From JABFRJ01 sp031379035 (lineage in GTDB: Bacteria > Pseudomonadota > Alphaproteobacteria > Rhizobiales > Hyphomicrobiaceae), in assembly GCA_031379035.1 (NCBI GenBank), contig JANNEU010000083.1:5797-69796 (forward strand): a stretch of 64,000 nucleotides of DNA. Direction: 5' to 3'. Made by a program: the position numbers and the translations under genes. The notes below the pieces were generated by a model, which was not told the origin of the DNA, made no database searches, and saw only the letters and a list, made by a program, of their open reading frames with translations. Positions 1 to 9,167 of the stretch are shown here, piece after piece (the stretch's first letter is position 1; each line of letters starts with the position of its first letter).

Positions 1-47
1 CCCGTTCGAATTTTTGCATGTGGCGGGACGATGACCGGTCCGCCGGC

Positions 48-63
48 TTAATGCCGCGTTAAC
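48..63 (+). promoter_or_regulatory. CtrA-type binding site upstream of cpaA
   Basis: The sequence reads TTAA, seven bases, TTAAC, which matches the full CtrA consensus known from Caulobacter and other alphaproteobacteria. It lies about 75-90 bases upstream of the likely cpaA start. CtrA control of pilus genes is established in Caulobacter; control here is inferred. Confidence 0.6.
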
Positions 64-137
64 CGCTGTCCCTTAATGTGGTCGGCGGGTGAATTTGCTC
101 CATCCCATTGCGACCGATCAACCGACGAGGCCTGCGC

Positions 138-641
138 GTGTATCAGATCGCTATCCTGACCGTGTTTCCCATCGCCGTCATCTTCGCCGCCGCGATGGAC
201 CTCTTCAGCATGACGATCCCCAATCGGATCTCCTTGGTTCTCATCGGCGGCTTTTTCTGCCTGGCCCCGTTTGCCGGGCTTGGCATTGAAGAGATCGGCA
301 TGCATATCCTCGCTGGCCTCATGATGCTGGCCATCACGATCACGCTGTTCGCGATGAACTACATCGGCGGCGGAGATGCGAAGCTGGCGTCGTCGGTGGC
401 GCTTTGGCTCGGGTTCGGCGATCTGCTCGACTACGCCATCGGCGCATCGTTGCTCGGTGGCTTGCTGACCCTTGGCTTTCTTGCCTTCCGCCAAATCCCG
501 CTGCCGTATGCCTGGGCGCAGGCGCCTTGGATCGAGCGCCTGCACACGCCGCGCGGTGGAATTCCATACGGGATCGCTCTCGCGGCTGCGGCGTTGATCG
601 TCTACCATCAGTCCTTCTGGCTGCGCTCCATCGCGAGCTGA
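138..641 (+). CDS. cpaA: Prepilin peptidase CpaA (Tad pilus)
   Basis: This is a small inner-membrane aspartic peptidase of the A24 family (167 aa) that would process the Flp prepilin. The two catalytic aspartates are visible in AAAMDLFSMTIPN near the N-terminus and in the GGGDAK motif in the middle, and several hydrophobic segments surround them. The GTG at 138 is chosen as start because GACGAGG lies about 8 bases upstream; a TTG at 108 in the same frame would add 10 residues with poorer support. A strong terminator follows the gene, so it is probably transcribed apart from cpaB onward. Confidence 0.88.
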   Translation: MYQIAILTVFPIAVIFAAAMDLFSMTIPNRISLVLIGGFFCLAPFAGLGIEEIGMHILAGLMMLAITITLFAMNYIGGGDAKLASSVALWLGFGDLLDYAIGASLLGGLLTLGFLAFRQIPLPYAWAQAPWIERLHTPRGGIPYGIALAAAALIVYHQSFWLRSIAS

Positions 642-671
642 GACGCACACACCTTCGACAGCTGAACCTTC

Positions 672-708
672 AAGACGGGTGCCACAAGCGCCCGTCTTTG
701 TTGTTTCT
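672..708 (+). terminator. Rho-independent terminator after cpaA
   Basis: An 11-bp stem (672-682 with 688-698, one G-T pair) closes a 5-base CACAA loop and is followed by the T-rich tail TGTTGTTTCT. It separates cpaA from cpaB. Confidence 0.75.
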
Positions 709-758
709 TGACCATGCCGCACAAAGCATTTTCGAAACGTTTGATTTTGATACGTCCA

Positions 759-774
759 TTAACGCGCTGTTGAG
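759..774 (+). promoter_or_regulatory. Possible degenerate CtrA site upstream of cpaB
   Basis: TTAA, seven bases, TTGAG differs from the CtrA consensus at two positions in the second half-site. It lies between the cpaA terminator and the cpaB start, where a promoter for the cpaB-tadC operon is expected. Confidence 0.3.
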
Positions 775-840
775 ATTTGTCGCGCAGTGTAGGCCCACGC
801 AGAGCAGTAGGCTCTTTTCAAAACGGGGATTTCGAGCGTC

Positions 841-1644
841 ATGCGGAAAGGGCAAATTATCGCGGCAGGCGTCGCAGCAGTTTTCGGCCTCGGTTCAGTT
901 GGCCTCCTCGCCACTTATGCAGCGCGCAAGCCCGAAGAAAAAATCGTTTCCGTTCAACTGAACACCACCCAAGTGCTGGTCGCCAAGACGCAGATCGAGC
1001 TTGGGCAGATCGTCAACCGCGAGAACTTCCGCTGGCAGGAATGGCCGGCTGCTGCCGTCTCGGGCGGCTACATCAAGTCCAATCCGGGCGGCAAAGACCC
1101 GATGCAACCGCTGATCGGTTCGGTTGCGCGCGCGCCGATCCTGAAGGACGAACCCATTACGCCTGCGAAACTTGTGAAGCCGGGTGACGGTGGCGTGCTG
1201 GCCGCGATCCTGCCCGCCGGCATGCGTGCGATCTCGACCAAGATCAGAGAAGAGACTGCGGTCGGCCGGCTGATCCTGCCGAACGACCATGTCGATGTCA
1301 TTCTCATCCAGCGCCGCCGCGCGGCGCGCGGTGGTGGTGAAGAGTTTGTGTCTGATACGTTGTTCCGCAACGTGCGCGTCCTGGCCATCGGCCAGTTGAT
1401 TGCTGCGGCTGAGGGTAAAAAGGGCGCTGATGGCGCGACAGCCACGCTTGAGCTGACGCCGCGTCAAACCGAACTGCTGGCGCTCGCAAACTCGATGGGC
1501 GAAATCTCGCTCTCGCTGAGGTCGGTGGCTGACATGTCGGCAGCCAATGGTCCCAGTGCTGGTAATGGTCTCAATGGCCAACGTGGAAATTCCATTCGTG
1601 TACTGCGTTACGGTGTCAAGTCGCGTGCTTATGGCGTGAACTGA
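841..1644 (+). CDS. cpaB: Flp pilus assembly protein CpaB (RcpC)
   Basis: CpaB/RcpC proteins are periplasmic, membrane-anchored parts of the Tad pilus machine. The 267-aa product has an N-terminal hydrophobic anchor (about residues 5-28), then a SAF-like domain, with text such as LVAKTQIELGQIV and ILPAGMRAISTKI typical of the family. It starts the cpaB-C-D-E-F-tadB-tadC operon, and the gap to cpaC is about 45 bases. The ATG at 841 follows the only sizable gap in the locus, so transcription probably begins at a promoter in 708-840. Confidence 0.9.
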   Translation: MRKGQIIAAGVAAVFGLGSVGLLATYAARKPEEKIVSVQLNTTQVLVAKTQIELGQIVNRENFRWQEWPAAAVSGGYIKSNPGGKDPMQPLIGSVARAPILKDEPITPAKLVKPGDGGVLAAILPAGMRAISTKIREETAVGRLILPNDHVDVILIQRRRAARGGGEEFVSDTLFRNVRVLAIGQLIAAAEGKKGADGATATLELTPRQTELLALANSMGEISLSLRSVADMSAANGPSAGNGLNGQRGNSIRVLRYGVKSRAYGVN

Positions 1645-1688
1645 GGCAACTCTCCCGAGAGTCCGAACGCAGTCCGAGGGGATTGAAT

Positions 1689-3338
1689 ATGCAGGTAAAT
1701 ATTTGCCGTGCGCTCAGCGCGGTCGCGCTGCTGCTCGCCATGGCTATGGGCGCGCCGTCGAGTGCACAAATGCATCGCGCTACTGAGGCTGCGCCAGACG
1801 GTTCTGTGATGCAGATCCCGGCGCGCTCGAACTTCCCAATCTCCCGGAAGATCACGCTCGGTGTGGGACGCTCCATGATGATGCAGTTCCCCATGGAGCT
1901 GCGCGACGTGATGGTCGCCGATCCAACGAAAGTTGATGCGATCGTGCAGACTTCGGATCGCGTGTTCCTCGTCGCCCGCGGTGCGGGGTCGACCAACGCG
2001 TTCTTCTTCGACGCGCAGGGCAACCAGATCATGACGCTGGAGATTGCCATCGGCAGCGATCTCAGTTCACTCGATAACTTGCTGAAGCGCCTGCTGCCAA
2101 ACTCCAATATCCGCACCGACCTGGCCGGCACAGCCATTGTGTTGATGGGCAGCGTGCGCACCCCTGGTGACGCTGCACGGGCCGCTGACATTGCAACCCA
2201 GTTTGCCTCAGCCAACAAGAACCTGACGGGTTCTGGCTACTCCTATCAGTCGACGACTGTTGGCGGCGTGACCACGTCGAGCGGCAACTTCAACTACGGT
2301 CAAGGCCGCGACGCCCAGTCGGAAAAGAAGATCATCAACCTGCTCAATATTGAGGGCGAAGAGCAGGTGATGCTGAAGGTCACTGTGGCGGAGGTTCAAC
2401 GTTCGGTCCTCAAGCAGTTCGGTGTCAACTTTGCTTCGAGCTTCTCAGTTGGTCCGTTCAACCTGTCGCCGATGGGTGTGAACAGCTTCCCAGTGACTGG
2501 TGCGGCGCTCGGAGGACTCGACAAGGCCGGCGTCGTTACAGGTGACGCCATAGCCAAGGCCTTGAAGGAAGGCATTGCACCGCCGGCAGGCTGTACTACT
2601 GTTCTGCCACAGATCCATCCAAGCTACGTTGCCTCGGCGGGTGTCAGCGGCGGTTTCAGCGCCGGTGGTGCGTGTTTGAGCTACATGATCAAGGCGATGG
2701 AGCGTGTGGGTCTGGTCCGTACGCTTGCCGAACCGAACTTGACCGCCGTATCTGGCGAATCTGCGAAGTTCCTCGCTGGTGGCGAATATCCTGTGCCGGT
2801 TTCGGCCGACAACGGTGCCATCGGCATCTCCTTCAAGGAATACGGTATCGGCGTGGCCTTCACACCGACGGTGCTCTCCGAAGGACGCATCAGCCTGAAG
2901 ATCGATACGCAGGTTTCGGAATTGTCGAACGAAGGCGCGTTGGTTCTGTCCGGCACGCAGATCCCGTCGCTGAAAAAGCGCTCGGCTCTCTCGACGGTGG
3001 AACTGCCCTCGGGTGGCTCAATCGTGATGGCCGGCCTGCTCTCTGACAACGTGCGCCAGAACGTGGAAGGTCTGCCAGGTCTGAAAGATCTGCCGATCCT
3101 CGGCACACTCTTCCGCAGCCGCGACTTCCAACAGAACGAAACCGAACTGGTCATCATCGTCACGCCGTTGATGGTTCGTCCCACGGCGATTCAGAACCTG
3201 GCGAAACCCGACGATGGCCTCGCCGCCGCCTCGGACCTTAAAGCCAGCTTCCTCGGCCATCTGAACCGGGTCTACGGCAAGGGCCGCTCCATTCCCGACG
3301 GCGGTCTCAAGGGCAACTACGGCTTCATTGTCGAATAA
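1689..3338 (+). CDS. cpaC: Tad pilus secretin CpaC (RcpA)
   Basis: This outer-membrane secretin is the channel for the Flp pilus. The 549-aa product has a signal peptide ending near SAQ, an N-terminal pilus/BON-like region (about 45-190) and a C-terminal type II/III secretion secretin domain (about 250-500) with the family-typical stretch LAEPNLTAVSGESAKFLAGG and VEGLPGLKDLPILGTLFRS. The ATG at 1689 is preferred over the in-frame TTG at 1683 because GAGGGG lies 8 bases upstream of the ATG. Confidence 0.93.
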   Translation: MQVNICRALSAVALLLAMAMGAPSSAQMHRATEAAPDGSVMQIPARSNFPISRKITLGVGRSMMMQFPMELRDVMVADPTKVDAIVQTSDRVFLVARGAGSTNAFFFDAQGNQIMTLEIAIGSDLSSLDNLLKRLLPNSNIRTDLAGTAIVLMGSVRTPGDAARAADIATQFASANKNLTGSGYSYQSTTVGGVTTSSGNFNYGQGRDAQSEKKIINLLNIEGEEQVMLKVTVAEVQRSVLKQFGVNFASSFSVGPFNLSPMGVNSFPVTGAALGGLDKAGVVTGDAIAKALKEGIAPPAGCTTVLPQIHPSYVASAGVSGGFSAGGACLSYMIKAMERVGLVRTLAEPNLTAVSGESAKFLAGGEYPVPVSADNGAIGISFKEYGIGVAFTPTVLSEGRISLKIDTQVSELSNEGALVLSGTQIPSLKKRSALSTVELPSGGSIVMAGLLSDNVRQNVEGLPGLKDLPILGTLFRSRDFQQNETELVIIVTPLMVRPTAIQNLAKPDDGLAAASDLKASFLGHLNRVYGKGRSIPDGGLKGNYGFIVE

Positions 3339-3377
3339 TCATCGATCCTTGTCCCCTGGCGGACCACGGAGAGCATT

Positions 3378-4100
3378 ATGAAGAAAACATCAACACACCG
3401 GATGTCCGGGGTTCGCGGGCGACTGCTGGTGATCGCGCTGGCCGGCAGCGGCTTGGCAGGCTGCGATTCCCTTATGGCTGAAAAACAGGACAGCTTCAGC
3501 GCCGGCACGCAACTGCTGACGCCGGCCGAGCGGCACCCGATCATCGTCTCGCAGCAACCGCACAAAATGTCGGTCAAAGTGGCGCGCGGCGCAGCAGGGC
3601 TGGCACCTGCCCAGAAAGCGGCGATGATTGACTTCTTGACGCGCTATCGCACAGCAGACGCTGGCAACAGCAAGCTGATCATCTCGGTGCCGAGCGGTTC
3701 TTCGAACGAAGTTTCTGCGATGAACGCGGTGGCCGACATGCGGCCGATCCTGGCGGACCAGGGCTTCGCTGAAAGCTCGATCTCGATTGAGCCCTACCAT
3801 GCCGAGGGCGACCCACAACCGCCGGTGCGCATTGCCTATCTGCGCTACGCCGCTGAAGGCCCGACGTGCGGCAAGTGGCCGAGCAACGTTACGGAAACCT
3901 CTCGCAATGTAAACTACGAGAACTTCGGCTGCGCTACGCAAAAGAACCTCGCTTCCATGGTTGCAAATCCTGCGGATCTGCTCGGACCGCGGACCATGAC
4001 ACCGGCCAGCGCAGACCGCCGCGATGTGACGTGGGACAAATACGTGAAGGGCGCCCCGACCGGCGCAAGTCGCAGTGCTGATGATCGCGTAACGAAGTAA
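3378..4100 (+). CDS. cpaD: Tad pilus lipoprotein CpaD
   Basis: CpaD is a lipoprotein that helps place the secretin in the outer membrane. The 240-aa product begins with a lipoprotein signal ending in the lipobox LAGC (Cys at about residue 29). The remainder has the family pattern, with SVKVARGAAGLAPAQKAAM early and a C-terminal CPKWPxN-like segment (CGKWPSNV) followed by NYENFGCATQKNLASMVANP, the best-conserved part of CpaD. It lies 39 bases after cpaC. Confidence 0.9.
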   Translation: MKKTSTHRMSGVRGRLLVIALAGSGLAGCDSLMAEKQDSFSAGTQLLTPAERHPIIVSQQPHKMSVKVARGAAGLAPAQKAAMIDFLTRYRTADAGNSKLIISVPSGSSNEVSAMNAVADMRPILADQGFAESSISIEPYHAEGDPQPPVRIAYLRYAAEGPTCGKWPSNVTETSRNVNYENFGCATQKNLASMVANPADLLGPRTMTPASADRRDVTWDKYVKGAPTGASRSADDRVTK

Positions 4101-4120
4101 GACGCCAAGGAGAGTTTCAC

Positions 4121-5431
4121 ATGAGCCGTCCTTCCAACGCCGCCCAGCGTGACGATCAGACTGACGGGAGCGCGTCCGAGATGGGCGGTGCCGACATCGA
4201 GCACGCGCAACGGGCCCGGCCGATTCCGCGCATCTCGATCCAGGCGTTCTGCGAGGATGGAGATACGACCGAAGTGCTGCAAACAGCGGCGGAGGACCGC
4301 CGTCTTTCCAAGACACATGTTAGCATTCACATGGGCGGCATTGCTGCGGCTGTCGCGCACTACCAGGAGAATCCGACCCCGAACCTGATCGTGATCGAGT
4401 CGAGCCTTGAGCGCGCGGCGCTGCTGGTACAGCTCGACCACCTCTCCGAGTTCTGCGATGCGGGGACGCGCGTCGTGGTCATCGGTCACGCCAACGACGT
4501 GGTTCTTTATCGTGAGCTGCTTAAGCGCGGCGTCAGCGAATACCTGGTCGCCCCCATCACGCCCTTGCAGCTGATGGAAGGGCTTTCCAACCTCTACAAT
4601 AACCCTGACTCGGAACCAGTTGGGAGCGTCATCGCGTTTATCGGTGCCAAGGGTGGCGTCGGATCGTCGACGATCTGCCACAACGTGGCCTGGTCGCTCA
4701 GCGAACAGCTGAAGACCAACGTGATCATCGCTGACCTCGACCTCGCGTTCGGCACGACGGGTCTGGATTTCAATCAAGACCCCGTCCAAGGCATTGCTGA
4801 CGCACTTCAATCGCCTGAGCGGTTGGACGAAATGCTGCTCGACCGGCTGCTGACGAAATGCACCGACCGGCTGTCCATCTTCGCAGCACCCGTGGTGCTT
4901 GATCGCGAATTCGACGTGACCGGCGACGCCTGTGACGTGGTGATCGATGTGACTCGCCAGCATGTGCCGTTCGTAGCTGTCGACCTTCCGCATACCTGGA
5001 GCCCCTGGGTCCGCAGCGTATTGCTGAAGGCCGACGAGATCGTCATCACCGCGACACCGGATCTCGCAAACCTTCGCAATGCCAAGAACCTGATGGACCT
5101 CATCAAGGCCAACCGCACCAATGACGTGCCGCCGCGTCTGGTCATCAACATGGCCGGTGTGCCGAAGCGGCCGGAGATCCCGGTCAAAGAATTTGCTGCC
5201 AATCTCGGCATTGACCCCGTGCAGGTGTTCGAGTTCGACAGCGAGAATTTCGGTCAGGCGGCCAACAATGGCCAGATGATTGAGGAGTTCTCCGCCAAAG
5301 CGAAAGCTGTCCCGCAGATCCGGGAATTGGCGATGACGCTGGCGGGCCGCAAAGACATGCGGGCCGACGTCAAGGCTAAAGCCAAGCCGACGAGTGGCGG
5401 GTTCCTGCAGAAACTGAAGCTGAAGCGCTGA
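4121..5431 (+). CDS. cpaE: Pilus assembly ATPase-like localisation protein CpaE (TadZ)
   Basis: CpaE/TadZ proteins place the pilus machine at the pole. The 436-aa product has a receiver-like N-terminal domain (about 45-160) and a MinD/ParA-like P-loop domain beginning at IAFIGAKGGVGSS (about residue 175), a deviant Walker A motif. The Ala-Lys-Gly-Gly-Val-Gly stretch is intact, so nucleotide binding is likely. Start at ATG 4121 follows GGAGAG by a suitable gap, 20 bases after cpaD. Confidence 0.92.
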   Translation: MSRPSNAAQRDDQTDGSASEMGGADIEHAQRARPIPRISIQAFCEDGDTTEVLQTAAEDRRLSKTHVSIHMGGIAAAVAHYQENPTPNLIVIESSLERAALLVQLDHLSEFCDAGTRVVVIGHANDVVLYRELLKRGVSEYLVAPITPLQLMEGLSNLYNNPDSEPVGSVIAFIGAKGGVGSSTICHNVAWSLSEQLKTNVIIADLDLAFGTTGLDFNQDPVQGIADALQSPERLDEMLLDRLLTKCTDRLSIFAAPVVLDREFDVTGDACDVVIDVTRQHVPFVAVDLPHTWSPWVRSVLLKADEIVITATPDLANLRNAKNLMDLIKANRTNDVPPRLVINMAGVPKRPEIPVKEFAANLGIDPVQVFEFDSENFGQAANNGQMIEEFSAKAKAVPQIRELAMTLAGRKDMRADVKAKAKPTSGGFLQKLKLKR

Positions 5432-5444
5432 AGGGTCGACGATA

Positions 5445-6923
5445 ATGTTTGGCAAACGCACAAATGACGGTGGCATGAAGCGCCTTGCACCGGCGACGCC
5501 GGCGGCCGCGTCGGCTGTGCCGATGAAGTCGGCGGAACAGCAGCGCGCGGCTGCACCAGCGCCGGAACCGAAGCAGTCACGGGCACCGGAGACGGTAGCG
5601 GCGACAGAGCGGCGGCACTCGGAAGAGTACTATGACGTCAAGACGACGGTGTTCAACGCGCTGATCGACACGATCGACCTGACGCAGCTTGCCAAGCTTG
5701 ATGCCCCGGCGGCGCGCGAAGAAATTCGCGATATCGTGAGCGAGATCATCCAGCTCAAGAACGTCGTGATGTCGATCGCGGAGCAGGAAGAACTGCTCGA
5801 AGATATCTGCAACGACGTGCTGGGGTATGGTCCCCTGGAGCCGCTGCTCGCGCGCGATGACATCGCCGACATCATGGTCAACGGTGCAACAACCACATTC
5901 ATCGAAGTCGGTGGTAAGGTGCAAAAGACCTCCGTGCGCTTTGCCGATAATGCGCAGTTGATGAACATCTGCCAACGCATCGTGAGCCAAGTCGGCCGCC
6001 GCGTCGACGAATCAAGCCCCATATGTGACGCTCGTCTGCCGGACGGCAGCCGTGTCAACGTCATCGCACCGCCGCTCGCCATTGATGGGCCTTGCCTGAC
6101 CATTCGTAAGTTCAAGAAGGATCGTCTGCGCCTCGATAACCTGGTGAAGTTCGGATCTATCTCACCGGCTGCAAAGGTCGTGCTCGAAGTGATCGGGCGC
6201 GTTCGCTGCAACATTCTGATTTCCGGCGGCACCGGCTCTGGCAAGACGACACTGCTGAACTGCCTAACAGGTTGCGTCGATCACGAGGAGCGCATCATCA
6301 CGTGCGAAGACTCGGCCGAATTGCAGCTTCAGCAGCCCCACGTTGTGCGCCTTGAAACGCGGCCGCCCAACCTTGAAGGCGAAGGCGAGATCACCATGCG
6401 TGATCTTGTCAAGAACTGCCTGCGTATGCGCCCGGAACGCATCATCGTCGGCGAGGTCCGCGGACCGGAGGCGTTCGACCTGCTGCAGGCGATGAACACG
6501 GGCCATGACGGTTCGATGGGTACGCTTCACTCCAACAGCCCGCGCGAAGCCATCAGCCGTCTCGAAAGCATGATCATGATGGGCGGCTACGCCCTACCAC
6601 CGAAGACCATTCGCGAAATGATTACCGGCTCCATCGACGTCATTGTGCAGGCTTCGCGCCTGCGTGACGGCAGCCGCAAGATCACGCACATCACCGAAGT
6701 GGTCGGCATGGAAGGTGATGTGGTCACATTGCAAGACATCATCGTTTACGAAATCACCGGTGAAGATGCCAATGGCAAGCTGGTGGGGCGCCACCGTTCA
6801 ACTGGCATCGCGCGTCCGCGCTTTTGGGAGCGGGCAGAATATTATGGTGACACGCCGCGACTCGCAGAAGCGCTGTCATCGGCGGAAGTTTCCGACTTCA
6901 ACGGCAATCCGATGGGGAGCTGA
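5445..6923 (+). CDS. cpaF: Tad pilus secretion ATPase CpaF (TadA)
   Basis: This hexameric type II/IV secretion ATPase powers pilus extension. The 492-aa product has an alanine/proline-rich N-terminus (about 1-60), an N-terminal domain, then Walker A SGGTGSGKTTLLNC (about 265-278) and the Asp/His-box region with RPERIIVGEVRGPEAFDLL and GHDGSMGTLHSN. All key ATPase motifs are intact. Thirteen bases separate it from cpaE and five from tadB, which indicates one operon. Confidence 0.95.
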   Translation: MFGKRTNDGGMKRLAPATPAAASAVPMKSAEQQRAAAPAPEPKQSRAPETVAATERRHSEEYYDVKTTVFNALIDTIDLTQLAKLDAPAAREEIRDIVSEIIQLKNVVMSIAEQEELLEDICNDVLGYGPLEPLLARDDIADIMVNGATTTFIEVGGKVQKTSVRFADNAQLMNICQRIVSQVGRRVDESSPICDARLPDGSRVNVIAPPLAIDGPCLTIRKFKKDRLRLDNLVKFGSISPAAKVVLEVIGRVRCNILISGGTGSGKTTLLNCLTGCVDHEERIITCEDSAELQLQQPHVVRLETRPPNLEGEGEITMRDLVKNCLRMRPERIIVGEVRGPEAFDLLQAMNTGHDGSMGTLHSNSPREAISRLESMIMMGGYALPPKTIREMITGSIDVIVQASRLRDGSRKITHITEVVGMEGDVVTLQDIIVYEITGEDANGKLVGRHRSTGIARPRFWERAEYYGDTPRLAEALSSAEVSDFNGNPMGS

Positions 6924-6928
6924 GGATC

Positions 6929-7921
6929 ATGGACTCCGATGATCTGCTATTTTTTGGCCTGATCGCCGTCGCCGCTTTGTGCGTGATCGTGGTGATCTAT
7001 CTGCTGCTCGCGCCCTACACGACGGGCGAGAGGCGGGCGGAAAAACGTCTCGCCGGCGTCGCCGAAGGCACCCGCAAGATCAACGGTAAGATACAGGAAG
7101 CGGCCAATAACCGTAAAAAGCAGGTCGTCGATACGCTTAAGGACCTGGAGGCCAAGCAGGCCGCCAGCAAGAAGGTTTCACTCCGGCAACTGCTGATGCA
7201 GGCGGGATTGCAGATCGACGTGAAGACGTTCTGGGTCGCGAGTGCCGTTTCCGGCTTGCTGGTGACGGTGATCCTGTTTTTCTCGGCGCCGACGCTGCAT
7301 CCGATCGTCGTGGTTGGCGTCGGCATTGCCGGCGCGCTCGGGTTGCCGCGCTTTATGGTCGGCCGGATGATCAAACGCCGGCACAAGAAGTTCCTCAACG
7401 AGTTTGCCAATTCCATCGACATCATTGTGCGCGGGGTCAAATCCGGCCTGCCGCTCAACGAATGCCTCAACATCATCGCACGGGAAAGCCCGGAGCCTGT
7501 CTGCCTCGAGTTTCGCGAAGTTGTGGATCAGCAGCGCGTCGGTGTGCCGTTGCAGCAGTGTTTCGAGCGCATGATGGAACGCGTGCCGCTGGCAGAGGTC
7601 CGGTTCTTCGGCATCGTGATTGGTATTCAGCAGTCAGCCGGCGGCAACCTGTCGGAAGCACTTGGCAACCTGTCGGGCGTGCTGCGTGACCGTAAAACCA
7701 TGGCTGCCAAGGTGCAGGCGCTGTCTGCCGAAGCCAAGGCATCGGCGGCCGTGCTTGGCTCGTTGCCGTTCATCGTGATGATCCTCGTGTACCTTTCAAC
7801 GCCTGAATACATCGCGCTCCTCTGGCAGAAGACATACGGTAACTTCATGCTGCTTGGCTCTGGCGTGTGGATGACCTGTGGGCTGTTGATGATGCGCAAG
7901 ATGATCAACTTCAAGTTCTGA
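6929..7921 (+). CDS. tadB: Tad pilus inner-membrane protein TadB
   Basis: TadB forms the inner-membrane platform together with TadC. The 330-aa product has an N-terminal membrane segment (about 5-28), two central segments near 100-140, a T2SSF domain (about 160-285) with SIDIIVRGVKSGLPLNECL and QSAGGNLSEALGNLS, and a C-terminal membrane segment. It follows cpaF by 5 bases. Confidence 0.92.
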   Translation: MDSDDLLFFGLIAVAALCVIVVIYLLLAPYTTGERRAEKRLAGVAEGTRKINGKIQEAANNRKKQVVDTLKDLEAKQAASKKVSLRQLLMQAGLQIDVKTFWVASAVSGLLVTVILFFSAPTLHPIVVVGVGIAGALGLPRFMVGRMIKRRHKKFLNEFANSIDIIVRGVKSGLPLNECLNIIARESPEPVCLEFREVVDQQRVGVPLQQCFERMMERVPLAEVRFFGIVIGIQQSAGGNLSEALGNLSGVLRDRKTMAAKVQALSAEAKASAAVLGSLPFIVMILVYLSTPEYIALLWQKTYGNFMLLGSGVWMTCGLLMMRKMINFKF

Positions 7922-8001
7922 GCCGCGTACGTTGCGTTCTCGTGTTTCACCGGGATCCGCCCCAACACACATGAGCCCGCCTCAACAGCCTAGGTCCCAT
8001 C

Positions 8002-8973
8002 ATGCAGGAATTTATCGAAGCGATTACACGGCCAGAGGTGCTCTTGGCACTTTTCGCAGCCGTTTCGATTTTCGCTACAGCGATGATCGTGCTGCTGCCG
8101 ACGATGTCGCGCGACCGGTTGCCCGCACGGATGCGGGTGATGGCTGTCGAACGCGACAAGATGCGCGCGTCGCGGATGGCGGAACTGAACAAGAAAGACG
8201 GAGCGTCGTTGCGGCAGTCGCCGCAGGGGTTCATGCTCGAAATCGTCGATAAGCTCAATCTGCGATCCAGCTTTGACACCGAGGAAGTGCGTGACAAGCT
8301 GAAAATGGCCGGACTGCGCGGTCAGGCGCCGCTGGTTGCCTATATGTTTTTCCGGCTTGCGATGCCGATCATTCTGACAATTGCGGCGCTAATCTATCTG
8401 TTCTTCATCGCCAACCTCGAGCATCCGCCGATTGTGAAGATCGGTATCGCGCTTGGCGTCGGCTATGTCGGATACTATCTGCCGAACGTTTTTGTGCAGA
8501 ACCAGATCACCAAGCGTCAGCAATCAATCTCGGCGGGCTTTCCAGATGCCCTCGACATGCTGCTGATCTGTGTACAGTCGGGCATGTCGGTCGAAGCGGC
8601 ATTTGGCAAGGTGGCTGCCGAAATCGGCGTACAGTCGCTTGAACTGGCCGAAGAACTCTCGGTCACCACTGCCGAACTTTCGTATCTTACTGAGCGCCGG
8701 CAAGCCTACGAAAACCTGGCGCGGCGGACCGGACTGCCCGGAGTGAAGGGCGTCGCAACGGCGCTGATCCAGGCGGAACGCTATGGTACGCCGGTCGGCA
8801 CCGCGCTGCGGGTGATGGCTAAAGAAAACCGTGATGCCCGCATGATGGACGCCGAAAAGAAAGCGGCGGCGCTGCCGCCCAAACTGACCGTGCCGATGAT
8901 CGTGTTCTTCCTGCCAGTGCTATTCGTGGTCATTATCGGGCCGGCGCTTATTCAGGTGTTCCAGTGGGACTGA
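8002..8973 (+). CDS. tadC: Tad pilus inner-membrane protein TadC
   Basis: This is the partner of TadB (323 aa) and the last gene of the pilus operon. It has a membrane segment at the N-terminus (about 12-35), two central segments (about 110-165), a T2SSF domain with FPDALDMLLICVQSGMSVE and a final segment near LTVPMIVFFLPVLFVVIIG. The 80-base gap after tadB is longer than the others in the operon but no terminator is seen in it. Confidence 0.92.
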   Translation: MQEFIEAITRPEVLLALFAAVSIFATAMIVLLPTMSRDRLPARMRVMAVERDKMRASRMAELNKKDGASLRQSPQGFMLEIVDKLNLRSSFDTEEVRDKLKMAGLRGQAPLVAYMFFRLAMPIILTIAALIYLFFIANLEHPPIVKIGIALGVGYVGYYLPNVFVQNQITKRQQSISAGFPDALDMLLICVQSGMSVEAAFGKVAAEIGVQSLELAEELSVTTAELSYLTERRQAYENLARRTGLPGVKGVATALIQAERYGTPVGTALRVMAKENRDARMMDAEKKAAALPPKLTVPMIVFFLPVLFVVIIGPALIQVFQWD

Positions 8974-9111
8974 GCCAACGCGAGTAGAAGTCAGACCCGC
9001 AACCTCATGGCGTACCGAATTTCGGCGCGCCATTGACATGTCTGGTCCGATCCTTGATATCGTCCACTTTCTAAGACAGAGCCGTGCTCAGTCTTGCCAC
9101 CCGACAGCGCG

Positions 9112-9145
9112 AAGCGCCCTCGGGTGCGTTTTGCGTTGGGCGCTT
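9112..9145. repeat. Inverted repeat before the GST gene
   Basis: Two perfect 8-base arms (AAGCGCCC and GGGCGCTT) are separated by 18 bases, about 20 bases upstream of the GST start. No T-run follows it directly, so it is not called a terminator. Confidence 0.35.
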
Positions 9146-9167
9146 GGTGGCCGGTAGGACTGTGAAA

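Noticed and set aside
48..722. 224-aa open frame on the minus strand opposite cpaA
   Set aside because: Highly charged, repetitive composition of an antisense shadow; cpaA on the other strand has clear catalytic motifs.
3914..5476. 520-aa open frame on the minus strand opposite cpaE
   Set aside because: His/Arg/Asp-rich shadow of a GC-rich gene; cpaE is well supported.
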